A stretch of 64,000 nucleotides of DNA from Colletotrichum lupini (lineage: Eukaryota > Ascomycota > Sordariomycetes > Glomerellales > Glomerellaceae), in contig NC_064678.1 in the NCBI RefSeq assembly GCF_023278565.1, positions 372,001-436,000 of the forward strand. The letters are read 5' to 3'. Each line of letters begins with the position of its first letter. The first letter of the stretch is position 1. Positions 24,901 through 38,200 of this stretch are shown here, piece after piece. A program made the position numbers and the translations under genes. The notes beneath the pieces are model-generated. The model was not told where the DNA came from. It did not search any database and was given only the letters and a program-made list of their open reading frames with translations.

Positions 24901-27900
24901 TATTATCGTTCGACTATTTCGAAGTGCTTATTACTAAAGATTCTATTCTTCGTATTATCGAATATAATACCTAGTCGATCTATGTCTTTTAAATATAAGA
25001 GAAATGGGGTATTAATAGGTAAAATATAGAAAGTTATCGTTCCGAAGTATGTTTTTATTTTTATTATACCTAGGGTGACGATTTCCTTACTTAGGCCGAA
25101 ACTAATCTTCGTAATACTTACTATTAACGTATTAAGTATTACTAACGTAATCTTTTATAACGCTTAGAATTACCCTTTTCCTCTAGTTAACTATTACGAT
25201 GCCCTAGTGTCTAGGATAACTTTATAAAAATCGTCTAGGCCGTACTTTTTATTCGTATAAAATGCCTATATAAGCTTAGTATTCGAGGGATCTAAGTAGT
25301 ATAAAAAGGACCCCTCTAGCTACCCCTAGATTTACTTAGTACTATGTTCCTTTTTTTTAAATATCGAGAGAGATAGCGTCTTCTCTTTAATTATTAAGAG
25401 AATAGGCTTCGGCCCTATTAGATTCGCCTTTTTAGCCGCCTTTATATCCGTTATCTAAGGGACCTTCTTTTACTATCCGTAAATAAAAGCTTACTTATTA
25501 AGAGCTTTTATTACCCTCTATTCGTTTAGCCTCGTATATCTTCTAGAGGCTAACGGGGCGAAAAAAGAGTAGTTAATATCGTTAATTTCGTTATAATCTA
25601 ATTTGTTAATATAGGGGGTAAGATCTTTTTTATTTTTTAAATCTTTTATAGAGGGTATATACTTTAGGCCGCTACTTTAGCTACCGTTACTAGGTTCCGT
25701 ACCCCCGGATCTGCCCTTATATATAACGAGGAATTAGTTAAACTAAAGAGGGCTAGTTTTATTATTTATTACCCTCAACTTTTTATACTATTCGTACGAT
25801 TTAATACGCTCTTCTTTAGAGTAGTTACTTAACTAATATCTATCCTTTTTATAAATATAGTATTACCTTTTCTATTACCCTACCTATAAGTTAAATCTCT
25901 ACCTATTTAACGAATCTGGGCCTCTTTATTAGCGATTATTATATTTAGCCTCTTTTTTTTTTTTATTATACGTTCGATCGACCTAATATTATTAATAAGG
26001 GCCGTTATATACTTAGAAATAGGTTTAGCGCGGCATTCTCGCCTTAATATTAAAGCTAGATCTTAGTCTCGAGCAGAGCGTCTCGTAGTCTTTAAGTACT
26101 TAGTATAGGGTGATTTTTATTTTTAATATATACTAGACTGCGGTATAAAGATATCCGACTTTCTGCTCGTTTATCCCCTTATTTAGCTAGGTTTTCGCTA
26201 GCTTATCGATTCGATTAATAAGCTCTTTAAGGATCTCTACTTATAATTTGCCCTCTATTATCTTAGTTATAAATATAAAAAAAATCGCTCGTAGCTTAAA
26301 TAGGAGCTCTAGGTTTTTATCGTAAGTCTTAAAGTAGCTTCGGATTACGTTAATTATACTAAGAAAGTCGTTTCGATCGAGATTACGTACCGCTTCGTAA
26401 TAATAATTAGAGGCTTTATTTACGAGTACGATATTAATTACCGAATAGTACTAGTGTTCCCTAATTCCGACTTTTTTATAATAATTATAAAATATCGTTA
26501 AGGTTTCTTATAAGACCTTATACTTCCCCCTAGAGTACAATTTCTTTTTTAAGAAGATCTTTTTAAGGTTTATAAATTGCCTCGTATTTGCCGCTAGATT
26601 TTTAGTATTTATATACGAACCCTACGTCGCTACGTATTATTAATAACTTTAGGTCGTTTACCTCCTTTTTTATTAACTAATTGGCGCCGAATTTTATATT
26701 AGTAGCGGTAATAAGTTATAGATCGAAATAGGCAGAATTATTAATTATCGTACTTCTAATACTATATTTTACCCCGGTATATCCTTTTATAACGATAGAT
26801 TTCCGTTAGTAATTATAAAGAGGAAATCTAGGTCGTTTACCCTTTTTTTAAATTCGTTAAAGCGATTATACGCTCTATCGACCTATGCCTAGTTCTATAG
26901 TACGAATTCCGTTTTTATAATTATTATTATTAGTATTTCGTATAGCTCTCGCAATTATAATTACGCTAGTAATACCCCTCGCCCGTAAAGGAATTTATTA
27001 ACTACTTTTATAATTCCTAGGCTTGCGCTCGCGAACTATTCGTTTAGCTAGTAGCTAAGGTCGTTTATAATCTCGTAAAATAGGGGTTGCCCCTATAGCC
27101 CCTTTTTCTTATAGACTTTAATTAAATAGATTAATACCGCGTCTATTTACTTATTATTAAGCTAATCTGCGATTCTATATATCTACGTCCCCTAATAGTC
27201 TAGGTTAATATTTACTTACTTATAAAGGATTAAGATTCTATTTAGGATCGGGTTTTATCTTCTTCTTTTTTACTTTAACTCGCTAAGGGTTATGCTTTAG
27301 CTTATACCCGTATTAGTAATCGCTAGCGTATTTAATCTTAACGAGGATATATTTAATTTGCGCGCTAGTTATAATAAATCCGTACTTTTACTATCCGACG
27401 AATTTATTAAAGTTTAGGAAATTCCCGCTTCCTCTCGCCGTCTCGCTACTACTCTCGTTTTTATTATTTTTAGTAATTATTATTACCTTTTTAGATCGCT
27501 AGCTATCGTACTTACTAAGATCCTCCTTTTTATTTAATAAAAAAGGGTAGGTTTTAGTAGTTCTTTTTAATAATAGTAGCGGTAGACGTTTATATTATTA
27601 TAAAAAGATATAGTAATTAGTCTTAGGATCTTTATTAGTTACCGATTTCCGCTATCCCGTATACTTCTAGCTTCCTAAGCCTCGTACTCTCTATAATCTC
27701 TAAATAGCTTCCTTCCTCGACCTACCTCTTCTAGGGCGGTATTCCGTAAGAATAGTTAAAAATAAACGCCGGGCGGCTTATAAAAGAGCTATATAAGCTA
27801 TTAAGAACCGTATAGGCTATTAAGTATGGTTAACGAAGTTAAGCCCTCCTTTTTATAAAATCGTATATTTCGAGGAAATTATTAAAAATACTTACTTATT

Positions 27901-28363
27901 ACTTATACGTAGTAAGGTTAAATACTTTAAAGATCTTATTTTTTACGGCCTCTTAGTACCCTATTTTATATCTTTTAGGTAGTCTTTTTCGTAACTTAAT
28001 TACGGTTAGGTAATTATCGCTTACTAGCGATCCTTTTTATTATTTATTTAATTTCTAATCGCGGGCCGGCTATAGAAAAGTCGTTTAGTAAAAAAGCTAC
28101 TCGGGGCGACGGTAAAAGGCTAGTTACTTAAGTAGTTCTATTAATTAACGTAGTTTAACGTAATAAACGTCGACCTCTCGTAAGTAATAAAGGGCTACGA
28201 TTACTTAATTCCGTATAGTATTTAAGAATCGCCTCTTTTTTCGTTTATTTTTATAAAGTTAATTAGTACGAATCTCCTATCCTATACGGTATTAAGAAGT
28301 CGTCTTTTTTACGTAGTAAGATACCTTACTAATCTATAATAATAGAATTTAATTACTAATTAA

Positions 28364-28565
28364 TATTAGTATCCCTATTATAGGGTAGTTAGTTCGAACC
28401 GTAATTAACAAAGAGATTAATTAAACTATATAAATATTTACGTAAGTATAAAAAGGAGGTTCTAACCGTAGGTTAGGCTGGCTACGATAATCGTAAATAG
28501 GGCCCCCAATTGGCCCCTGCGCAGTCGGCTGTATGCCGCGGTCGAATTGGACTTCCAATCCGACA
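28364..28565 (-). repeat. 5' LTR of retrotransposon copy 1
   Basis: A 202-bp terminal repeat ending CCGACA at 28565, followed by target duplication GTAAT. Its outer half (about 28480-28565) keeps CA and TG dinucleotides and is much less mutated than the element interior. The inner end starts TATTAGTATCC, a G-to-A change from the consensus TGTTAG. Confidence 0.93.
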
Positions 28566-28570
28566 GTAAT

Positions 28571-29487
28571 ATTAGAAAACCCCAAACCCGAAGAAAATGA
28601 TGCTGCTATGAGGTGGTCTATCAACGTAAAGGAATCTGCACAGCAATATCCTAAGGCATGAAGTCCTGCGCCATCATGTACGCTTCATTCCTGGCCTCCT
28701 CATCATATAGAGCCCCACTATGGTTTCCGGACAAGAAGGGGGTTTAGGGAAGCCATGGTTTTTCGTCAAACGGACGTAATGAAGCCTACCATTTTTGCAA
28801 ATTGTAAACCGATAGAAGAATGAGATAAACAAGTATCGGTTCAAATAGAATGTTTGATTGGTAGGAGCATGTATAGTAGTTTCATGCGTGCTGATGATCC
28901 AAGCAACCTGTTGTTGTCGTCTTGTTCCAACATCGGCTGGGGACCGATAATGCGGCCGACGCGGCCGCCTGCGATGACTGAGTTCGCTAGAGGCCCAGAG
29001 CCTCTAGTAGGTAGCAAGGAAGGTTGGAACCAAACATTCAATCGAAAAGGACACAGTATAATTGGAAACAAAATCTACCTAAAGTATCTGAAAAGAGACC
29101 ACTTATGAACTGAATGGGGTGAGAGTCTGGAGTTCCCGGCTGGATATTCCAGCGCGGGCAATGCGGCCGCATGCCGCACGTTGACTAGTGAGTGGAGGGA
29201 GGCGCAATGCGGCGACGCGGGGATACGGTAATGAGATGCATGCTTAGCCAAATCGACGGCGGATGGATAGGATACTTCTGGACTTACGAACGTTAATTCC
29301 GAGAGAGGTCATGTTGCCTGCGCGCTGGTGGCTTTTTGTATGTCTGAGAATCGAGTATAAAGGGTCAGGTCGGTCGATTTGACATAACCTGGTGGGATTT
29401 GAAAGCATATCACACCTCATTATACTTTACATCTCTATACACTTCAAATTCCCAACAAGCGGCTGGTCAGTCTCCCACTTTTACATC
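28571..29487. other. spacer and promoter between retrotransposon copy 1 and the SDR gene
   Basis: Normal base composition resumes abruptly after the target duplication. No gene is recognised. It contains a perfect 8-bp inverted repeat CTAGAGGC/GCCTCTAG at 28987-29007 with a 5-nt loop, GC-rich GCGGCCGC palindromes near 28970 and 29160, and a TATA-like box at 29356. Confidence 0.6.
29356..29362 (+). promoter_or_regulatory. candidate TATA box of the SDR gene
   Basis: TATAAAG lies 132 bp upstream of the chosen ATG (29488) in a stretch otherwise free of coding sequence. Position and sequence fit a fungal TATA element; there is no transcript evidence. Confidence 0.5.
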
Positions 29488-30486
29488 ATGTCTTCAAAGT
29501 ACGCCTCTTCCCATCTTTCTCCTCAAGGTCCTGGGGATGCTCGTCCTACAGCCCTTCAAATCATCAAAGACGAGGGTGTTGAAGACAAGCTCTCTGACAA
29601 GGTTGTCCTCATCACTGGCTGTTCCTCCGGCCTAGGAGTTGAGACGGCGCGTGCGCTGTTGGTGACAGGTGCAACATTGTACCTGGCGGTTCGCAATCCC
29701 GCCAAGGCGAAAGCTGCCTTGGGCGACATGTCCCAGAACGACCGAGTCCATCTCTTGACGCTTGACCTGAATGATCTCACGAGCGTCAGGGCCTGCGCCG
29801 CAGACTTCGCGACAAAGAGCAAGATCTTGAACATCCTCATCAACAACGCGGGTGTTATGGCGACACCTGAGGGCAAGACTTCCGATGGGTTCGAGACCCA
29901 GTTTGGCACCAACTATGTCGCCCACTTCCTCTTCTTTCAACTCCTCAAACCTATTCTTGTTGCCTCCTCGACTCCAGAATTCCCTTCGCGGCTAGTCAAC
30001 GTCTCTTCAAGCTTGCATAGAGCCTGCGAGGTCCAATTTGACAATTTTAATTGGACTGGAAACTACGACCCCTGGAAGGCTTATGGCCAGAGCAAGACTG
30101 CTCTTGTATGGATGGCCAACGAGGTGGAACGCCGATATGGATCTCAACACCTCCATGCCTTCAGTCTCCACCCAGGGGGCATCTTGAGCGGTCTTCAGCA
30201 ACATGTCCCTGTCGAACTGAAGGAGGCATGGGGGAGGAATGAGGCCCTCGCCAAGCATTGGAAGAGCGCTGAGCAGGGAGCCGCGACTACTGTGTGGGCG
30301 ACGGTCAGCAAGGACTTGGAGGGCCGGGGTGGTAAGTATCTTGAGGACTGCCAAATCATTGGTGCATGGGATCCCGCAACTGGTGATGCTGGCTCGGGAT
30401 ACGCTACGTGGGCGTACGACCAGGAGAAAGCTGAGAGGCTGTGGTCATTGGGTCTCAAGCTTGTCGGGCTACCAGATGCCGAGTAA
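29488..30486 (+). CDS. short-chain dehydrogenase/reductase (retinol-dehydrogenase/TIC32-like)
   Basis: An intronless frame of 332 residues starting MSSKYASSHLSPQGPGDARP. The reading frame is open further upstream, but 29488 gives the family-like N terminus and suitable distance from the TATA-like box. Classical SDR motifs are visible: VVLITGCSSGLGVETA (TGxxxGxG cofactor loop), LDLNDLTSV, ILNILINNAGVMA (NNAG), VNVSSSLH (catalytic Ser) and AYGQSKTALVWMANE (Tyr-x3-Lys), then LHPGGILSGL. The protein probably oxidises or reduces a small hydrophobic alcohol or ketone with NAD(P)(H); the substrate is unknown. It lies between two retrotransposons and converges with the methyltransferase gene, 223 bp apart. 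Confidence 0.88.
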   Translation: MSSKYASSHLSPQGPGDARPTALQIIKDEGVEDKLSDKVVLITGCSSGLGVETARALLVTGATLYLAVRNPAKAKAALGDMSQNDRVHLLTLDLNDLTSVRACAADFATKSKILNILINNAGVMATPEGKTSDGFETQFGTNYVAHFLFFQLLKPILVASSTPEFPSRLVNVSSSLHRACEVQFDNFNWTGNYDPWKAYGQSKTALVWMANEVERRYGSQHLHAFSLHPGGILSGLQQHVPVELKEAWGRNEALAKHWKSAEQGAATTVWATVSKDLEGRGGKYLEDCQIIGAWDPATGDAGSGYATWAYDQEKAERLWSLGLKLVGLPDAE

Positions 30487-30709
30487 GGCCATCCTTCGGA
30501 CCGCCTGGAGATGCTATAAATAGTACGAGCTTACTGGTAGAAGCATGAGATCTTAAACAGTACTCCAAAAACTATATCGTTGCATGCACGATCAAGTACG
30601 CAGGCTAAGTATGCAAGAGCATCACGTAGTGTTGTAATTGACAAGGCTATTGTTCATCTTTTCCAAACCTCCCATCTCAAGCCGTACGTTTAAAACCTGA
30701 AGTAACCAA

Positions 30710-31615
30710 CTATTTGGTGAGGACTCCCACAACATGGGGGATCACATCGCTGCTTGACTCATCCGGCGGTTGGGCCAAGTCCACCTCGCTCCATGAGCCA
30801 ACCTGCCTCAAGGTCTGCCCAGTGGCTCGGCACAATTGACAAGAACCCATCATGTGCCCCCAAAAGATATTTGTGAATTCTGGGAAACAATGTCAGTATG
30901 ATGCATGTCCGAAGGTGTAGGAAGGTTTCTCACGTTGAAAAAATGGGATAAACAGCCCTTGCTCCGCCTTGACATGCTCAAAGACGTACCATCGGCCGCC
31001 CTTCTTCAAGTAGTTGTAAAGCAGCTGTATGTTCTTCTCCGGCTCCGGAATGCTGCAGAGGCACTGGACAGTCATGATGCAGTCGACGCTACCGGGCTCG
31101 ATCCGTCCGCCCCAAGCCGACTCATTCTGCAAATCCTCAATGCCCACCGGCACAACCTGGTAGGTTCCTTTTAAGCCGACCTCTTCGACACGTCGTTTCA
31201 GCGATGCAGCAGAAACCGGGTTCGGCTCGACGCCGTAGATCTTGGTCGGAGCTGCACGGGACTCGGCCTTGGCGGACCGGACGACGGTGGCGAGCGACTC
31301 GGTCCACATCCCACTGCCGGCTCCGATTTCGAGGACAACACCTTCGATAGGCTTGCTGGTGCCTCTTTCGGAGACCCGCCCGTCACGAATTCGGCCCTCA
31401 AGGAGCGGCAAGACTTTGTCCTCTGCGCTGGCTTTGGCTTTGGGGCCCATGAATTTCCAGAACTCGCCGAACCAGGCCTCTTTGAGTGCGGACCAACTCG
31501 ACAGGGTCTTGACGTCACCGGTGATGGCGAGTTTGAAGATGGTCAACCATAGGTAGATCAAGGAGATGGTCATGAAGAACCATGGTAGCACGATCTTTGC
31601 CAACATTGTGATCAT
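30710..31615 (-). CDS. membrane-anchored SAM-dependent methyltransferase (METTL7-like, type 11)
   Basis: Two exons (31615-30934 and 30879-30710) encode 283 residues. Residues 1-30 (MITMLAKIVLPWFFMTISLI and onward) form a hydrophobic anchor. Motif I is VVLEIGAGSGMWTESLA, followed by KIYGVEPNP, VDCIMTVQCLCSIPEPE (motif IV region) and KKGGRWYVFEHVKAEQG. The second exon supplies the family C terminus, NIFWGHMMGSCQLCRATG then LRQVGSWSEVDL and PHVVGVLTK. The intron (GTGAGA donor at 30933, CCCAG acceptor) is needed because the first exon soon hits a stop. METTL7-type proteins sit on ER or lipid-droplet membranes and methylate small thiols or other acceptors; the substrate here is unknown. The start at ATG 31615 was taken because the frame upstream has no ATG. 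Confidence 0.85.
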
Positions 31616-32029
31616 GTGAGGCGGTTCGATTGGTAGCAGAGACGTGAATACCCGCAGTGGTATCACTGTGATGCTTTTGATGCTTTAATACAACATAGGT
31701 AAATTCGGAAACTTTACGAGATGTTTCCGTCCTCTTAGTCAAAAGCGCTTGAGCACGGATATTTTGGCGCCATAGAATGGCAGCAGAATGCAACGGAGAC
31801 AAAAAGTTTGCCCCTCAGTTTCAAACCCCGCGCCGCCTAAAGTGGACCGATCATCTCCAAGACGTAATATGGGGCCGGGAAACTTGCTCGCTTCAATGGA
31901 GAGAGTGTGTGAGTTCTAGAGTAAGAGCAAAGACAGGGTAGAGCGAACTAAGAATACATCTTTATCAAATAGAATATAGAGTTTATAACACGCTTAGGGA
32001 CGCGCAACTACAATATGCACTAGTAGTAG
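31616..32029. other. spacer before retrotransposon copy 2
   Basis: A 414-bp stretch upstream of the methyltransferase gene, presumably its promoter. It ends at the 5-bp target duplication AGTAG (32025-32029). No coding sequence is recognised. Confidence 0.55.
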
Positions 32030-32231
32030 TATCGGATTAGAAGTCCAATTCGACCGCGGCATACAGCCGACTGCGCAGGGGCCAATTAGGGGCCCTATTT
32101 ACAATTATTATAGCTAGCCTAACCTACGGTTAGAACCTCCTTTTTATACCTACGTAAATATTTATATAATTCAATTAATCTCTTCGTTAACTATAGTTTA
32201 AACTAACTACCCTATAATAAGGATACTAATA
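32030..32231 (+). repeat. 5' LTR of retrotransposon copy 2
   Basis: A 202-bp terminal repeat starting TATCGGATTAG (consensus TGTCGG, G-to-A). The first ~65 bp keep CA/TG dinucleotides (for example GCATACAGCCGACTGCGCAG), while the inner part is heavily mutated. The sequence just inside (CTAATTAGTAATTAAATTC) is conserved in all copies and is where the primer-binding site should be; the primer tRNA cannot be identified. Confidence 0.93.
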
Positions 32232-35200
32232 CTAATTAGTAATTAAATTCTATTATTATAGATTAGTAAAGTATTTCGTTACATAAAAAAAACGACCTCT
32301 TAATACCGCATAGGATAAGAGATTCGTACTAATTAACTTTATAAAAATAAACAAAAAAAGAGGCAATTTTCAAATACTATATAAAATTAAATAATTATAG
32401 CCCTTTATTACTTATAAAAAGTCGACGTCTATTATATTAAACTACGTTAATTAATAAAACCGCTTAAATAATTAACCTTTTACTATCGCCCCGAGTAGTT
32501 TTTTTACTAAACGACTTTTCTATAGCCGGCCCGTAATTAAAAATTAACTAATTAAATTAAAAAAAGGAAATACTTACGTAACGACTACCTACCTAATTAA
32601 TTAGCATAATAAACGAGCTTAATAATATAATATAAAAGAGTACTACGCGATCGAAAAAGGGGATCTCTAAATATAAATATTCTTACTTAGCGGTAAAAGT
32701 AACCCTATAGGAGTTATTAAATTAAGAGATTTATAGTATATAAAAAAGTCTATTACTACGAGGATCTTATAAGTATAACTTTAAGCTTACGATCTAAACG
32801 ACCTCTTTATAGCCCCCTTAACTACCCCCCGGGTATTATTTAAAAATATAATATAAGGAACGGTTTAATAAGGGAAGAGTGGATTTAAAGGTCCTAATAA
32901 TATCGAGTTAAGAGTATTACGGATCTTAGAAATTAACTTAAGAAAAAAGTAGCTACCCTAAAGTAGTCCTACGACCTCCCGCTAAAGTTATTATTAACCT
33001 AAGAAAAGGCTAAAAAAACGAGGATTTAAAGAAAAAAAAAAGAATCCTCTAAAGGGCCGCTAAAGGGCTTTTTTTTATATTAGCTCCCGGTATAAAATTA
33101 CTAATTTCGAAAAATTAACTAAATAATAAAAGGGATTATTAGTAAGTAATAATTATTAAATTATAATTAAGCTATAAAAAAGACTACCTAAAAATATAAA
33201 ATAGGGTACCGAGAGGCCGTAAAAAATAAGATCTTTAAAATATCTAACCCTACCGCGTACGAGTAATAAGTAAGTATTTTTAGTAAGTCCTTAAAATTTA
33301 TAATTTTATAAAAAAGAGGGCTTAACTTTATTAACTATACTTAACGGCCTATACGGTTCTTAATAACTTATATAGCTCTTTTACGAGCTACTTAGTATTT
33401 ACTTTTAACTATTCTTATAAAATACCGCCCTAAAAAAAGTAAGTTAAAAAAAGAAACTATTTAGAAATTATAAAAAATACGAGGCTTAAAAAGCTAGAAA
33501 TATATAAAATAACGAAAATCGGTAACTAATAAAGATCCTAAGACTAATTACTATATCTTTTTATAGTAATATAAACGTCTACCGCTATTATTATAAAAAA
33601 GAACTATTAAAACCTACCCTTTTATATTAAATAAAAAAGAAGATCTTAATAAGTATAATAGCTAGCGATCTAAAAGGGCAGTAATAATCGTTAAAAATAA
33701 TAAAAACGAGAGTAATAATAAGACGGTAAAAAGAAGTAGGAATTTCCTAAACCCTAATAAATTCGTTAGGTAATAAAAGCACGGATTTATTATAACTAGC
33801 GCGCGGATTAAGTATATCCCCGTTAAAATTAAATACGCTAATAACCGCTAATACGGGCATAAGCTAGAGCACGACCCTTAGCGAGTTAGGATAAAAAAAA
33901 AAGGATAAAACCCGATCCTAAATAGAATCCTAATCCCTTATAAATAAGTAAATATTAACCCGGATTATTAAGGAACGTAGATATATAGAATTATAAATTA
34001 GCCTAACGGCGAGCAAATTAACATAGTATTAATCTATTTAACTAAAGTCTATAAAAAAAAGGGGCTATAGAAGTAACCCCTATTTTATAAGATTATAAAC
34101 GACCTTAGTTACTAACTAAATAAATAGTTCGTAAGCGTAAGCCTAAGAATTATAAAAGTAGTTAATAAATTCCTTTATAAGCGAGGGGTATTACTAACGT
34201 AATTATAATCGCAAGAGCTATATAAAATACTAATAGCGATAATTATAAAAGAGGAATTCGTATTATAGAACTAAGTATAGGTTAATAGAGCGTATAATCG
34301 CTTTAACGAATTTAAAAAAAGGGTAAACGACCTAGATTTCCTACCTATAATTATTAATAAAAATCTATCGTCGTAAAAAGATATACTAGGGCAAAATATA
34401 GTACTAGAAGTATAATAATTAATAATTCTACCTATTTTGATCTATAACTCGTTACCGTTACTAACGCGAAATTTAGTACCGATCGGTTAATAAAAAAAGA
34501 AATAAACGACCCGAAGTTATTAATAATACGTAGCGACGTAGGGATCGTATATAAATACTAAAAATCTAATAATAAATACGAGGCAATTTATAGACCTTAA
34601 AAAGATCTTCTTAAAAGAAAAATTATACTCTAGAGGGAAATATAAGGTCTTATAAAAAACCCTAACGATATTTTATAATTATTATAAAAAGGTCGGAATT
34701 AGGGAATACTAATATTATTTAGTAATTAATATCGTACTCATAAGCAAAGCCTCTAATTATTATTACGAAGTAGTACGTAATCTCGATCGAAACGACTTTT
34801 TTAATATAATTAACGCAATCTAAAGCCGTTTCAAGACCTACGATAAGAACCTAGAGCTCCTATTTAAGTTACGAGCGATTTTTTTATATTTATAGCTAGG
34901 ATAATAAAGGGTAAATTGCGAGTAAAGATTTTTAAAGAGCTTATTAATTAAATTAATAAGCTAGCGAAAACCTAACTAAACAAGGGGATAAATAAGTAAA
35001 AAGTCGGATATCTCTATATCGTAGTCTAGCGTATACTAAAAGCAAAAATAACCTTATACTAGTTACTTAAAAACTACAAGACGCTCTACTCGAGGCTAAG
35101 ATTTAGCTTTAATATTAAAATAAGAATACCGTACTAAACCTACCTCTAAGCGTATAACGGCCCTTATTAATAATATTAAGTCGATCGAACGTATAATAAA

Positions 35201-38200
35201 AAAAGAAAAGAGGCTAAATACGGTAATCGCTAATAAAGAGGCCTAGATTCGTTAAATAGGTAAAGATTTAACTTACGGGCAGGGTAATAAAAGAGGTAAT
35301 ATTATATTTATAAAAAGGATAGATATTAGTTAAGTAACTACTCCGAAAAAGAGCGTATTAAATCGTACGAATAATATAAAAAGTCGAGGGTAATAAATAG
35401 TAAAACTAGCCCTCGTCGGTTTAACTAATTTCTTATTATATATTAGGGTAAATCTAGGGGTACGGAACTTAGTAACGGTAACTAAAGTAGCGGCCTAAAG
35501 TATATACCCCCTATAAGAGATTCGGAAAATAAAGAAGATCTTACCCTCTATATTAACGAATTAGATTATAACGAAATCGACGATATTAACTACTCTTTTT
35601 TTACACCGTTAGCCTTTAGAAAATATACGAGGCTAAACGAATAGAGGGTAGCAGAAGCTCTTAATAAATAGGCTTTTATTTATAAATAGTAAGAGAAAGT
35701 CCCTTAAATAACGAATATAAAGGAGGCTAAAAGGGCGAATCTAATAGGGCTAAAGCCCATTCTCTTAACGATTAAAGAAAAAACGTTATCTCTTTTAATA
35801 TTGAAAAAAAGGAATATAGTATTAAATAAATCTAGGGGTAGCTAGAGGGGTCCTTTTTATATTACTTAGATCCCTCGAATACTAAGCTTATATAAGCATT
35901 CTATACGAGCGAAAAGTACGGCCTAAACAATTTCTATAAAATTATCCTAAATACTAGGGTATTGTAATAGTTAACTAAAAAAAAAGGGTAATTCTAGGCA
36001 CTATAAAAAATCGCGCTAATAACGCTTAGTATATTAACGGCGGGTATTATAAAAATTAGTTTTAACCTAAGTAAGGAAATCGTCGCCCTAAGTATAATAA
36101 AAGTAAAAACGCACTTCGGAACAATAACTTTTTATATTTTACTTATTAATACCCTATTTCTCTTATATCTAAAGGATATAAATCAACTAAGTATTATATT
36201 TAATAATACGAAGAATAAAATCTCTAGTAATAAGTACTTCGAGATAGTCGAACGACGATAGGGGTATACGTTTATAAAGCTTACTAATAATACGAAGTTA
36301 ATTAATTACTTAACGGAAAGTAAGCTTAGAAAACTATATTAAAGATTCGGGTACCTATCGGTTACGAGGCTATATAACTTCCTAAAGTAATTAGGTAATA
36401 ATAATATTAAAATAGGGGCGCTAAAGTAGTTAATAAAAGTATATTACTAATACTAAATAAATACGCAGAGCCTACGTAAATTTAAGTTTAAATTACGTAA
36501 TAAGCTTAATTTTAACTAGGAAATTATTGTTAATATCTTCTATTTAAATAGTTAGCTAGTACTATATATAATCGACGTAGCTATATCTTTCTAAATAGGG
36601 CAATTCCTCTAGGATTTATAAATAAAAATAGTATAGTTAGCCTTACGAAAAAGCTAGATTAATATATACTAGGGACCGCTAGATAGTATTAAAACCGATA
36701 CTAGTACTAGCTTTAAGTTAATAGAATTTAGGGATAATATAACGGCTTACGGTATATAGCTAAAGGTTATATTTATTAAAGCGCACTATAGTATTAAAAA
36801 GGTAAAAAGGGTATATTAGTAGTTAAAAAGGGCGTTTAGAATTATTAAAAAGGAAAATCCGGATTCTATTAACGACGAATGCCTCTAGATAGTACTTAAA
36901 TACTATAACGATACTATGGGGCCTAACGGACTTATATTAATACTATTAATATTTAGAGTATATTTAAGAATAACCTTAGCCTCGCTACCGTCGCTTAGCG
37001 TAAAATAACGAGCCCGAGTAGTTAAAATAATAATATAAGTACTACGCGAGGTAAGTATAAAAAAGTAAGTTAAAGAGATAATTACTATATATAATAGGCC
37101 CGATATAAAGGATAATTTAAATATATTACTAAATTCGGATATAAAAGTATAGCGCGAAATTACTTAATAATAAGCTAGGCTATATAAGTTAATTTCTATT
37201 AACGAGCGCTCTTATATAGTTATAAGAGATTATAACTAGCTACTCGAAGTATTAATTACGGTAGTTAGACCGTACTATATAGATCCTAACGAGGTAATTT
37301 CTAACTTATAAAAAAAAAAAGAGCTAGGGAAAACTATATAACCCGTAGTAGAGGCATAAGAAATTATCTTTAATAAAATCGTCGTAGTAATATTAATAAA
37401 TAACGAGGAAGAGGAAATTACTAAAAGGGTACTAATACTACTAATAAGACGTTATAAAAGACTATAACGGCAAGCCCTAACGTAGTAATTCATTACTAAT
37501 AACGAGGTAATTAATACCTTTTATATAGTAAAAAAAAAAGCCGATTTTAAACTAGCGGTTAAACTACGTAAAGAAGGCGTAATTATAATTACTAAAAAGC
37601 CGTATAAAAGATTAAATCTTATCGAAATAAATACTCTTCGTAATCGAGAGGTCTATCGATTTATCCTATATAACTTAGAAAAATATATAAACCTCTATAT
37701 ATTTAAATTACGAATAGTTCGTAAGATTAAAAAGAAAGAAATACCTTAGCCGTACGAGAAGTCTAGATACGTAATTTAGGGGTATAGTAACGTTAAAAAA
37801 GCGACGCTACTTATATAATCGCCTACTATATAGCGCTATAGCTAACGATTAATAATAATATTAATAGCATCGCTACGGAAAAAGGGATACGAGATTTAGA
37901 GCCGTAATATTACCTAGGCCTATACCTAATTAGTTATAGGGCTTATAAAGAAAATCCTAGCCCATTTACTAAAAGAAATAGCTAGTAAGTACTTAAAAAG
38001 TACGATTATTAAAGTACTTAAGCTACTATATAAGCTCGCAGAATTAGGCACCTATTAGTAAGCTACTTACTACTATTTTTATATTAATTAATTATTAATA
38101 GTTACCTCTACGTACGACCCGTACTTACTAGTCGCAGAGTACGAAGGTAACTAATTTAAGATTATCAGAATATAGACCGACGATATATTAAGCCTATCCA

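Larger units (their letters stand above)
21720..28565 (-). mobile_element. RIP-degraded Ty1/copia LTR retrotransposon, copy 1
   Basis: A 6846-bp element with 202-bp LTRs (21720-21921 and 28364-28565), flanked by a perfect 5-bp target duplication GTAAT at 21715-21719 and 28566-28570. The polypurine tract next to the left LTR (reverse complement of 21926-21940) places the 3' end on the left, so the element reads on the minus strand. The interior is very AT-rich with almost no CA or TG dinucleotides but many TA, the signature of repeat-induced point mutation. No long frame survives. By alignment with copy 2, RNase H lies near 22.05-22.4 kb, reverse transcriptase near 22.9-23.5 kb and integrase near 24.1-24.9 kb, the gag-IN-RT-RH order of Ty1/copia. 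It lacks a 572-bp segment present in copies 2 and 3. Confidence 0.92.
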
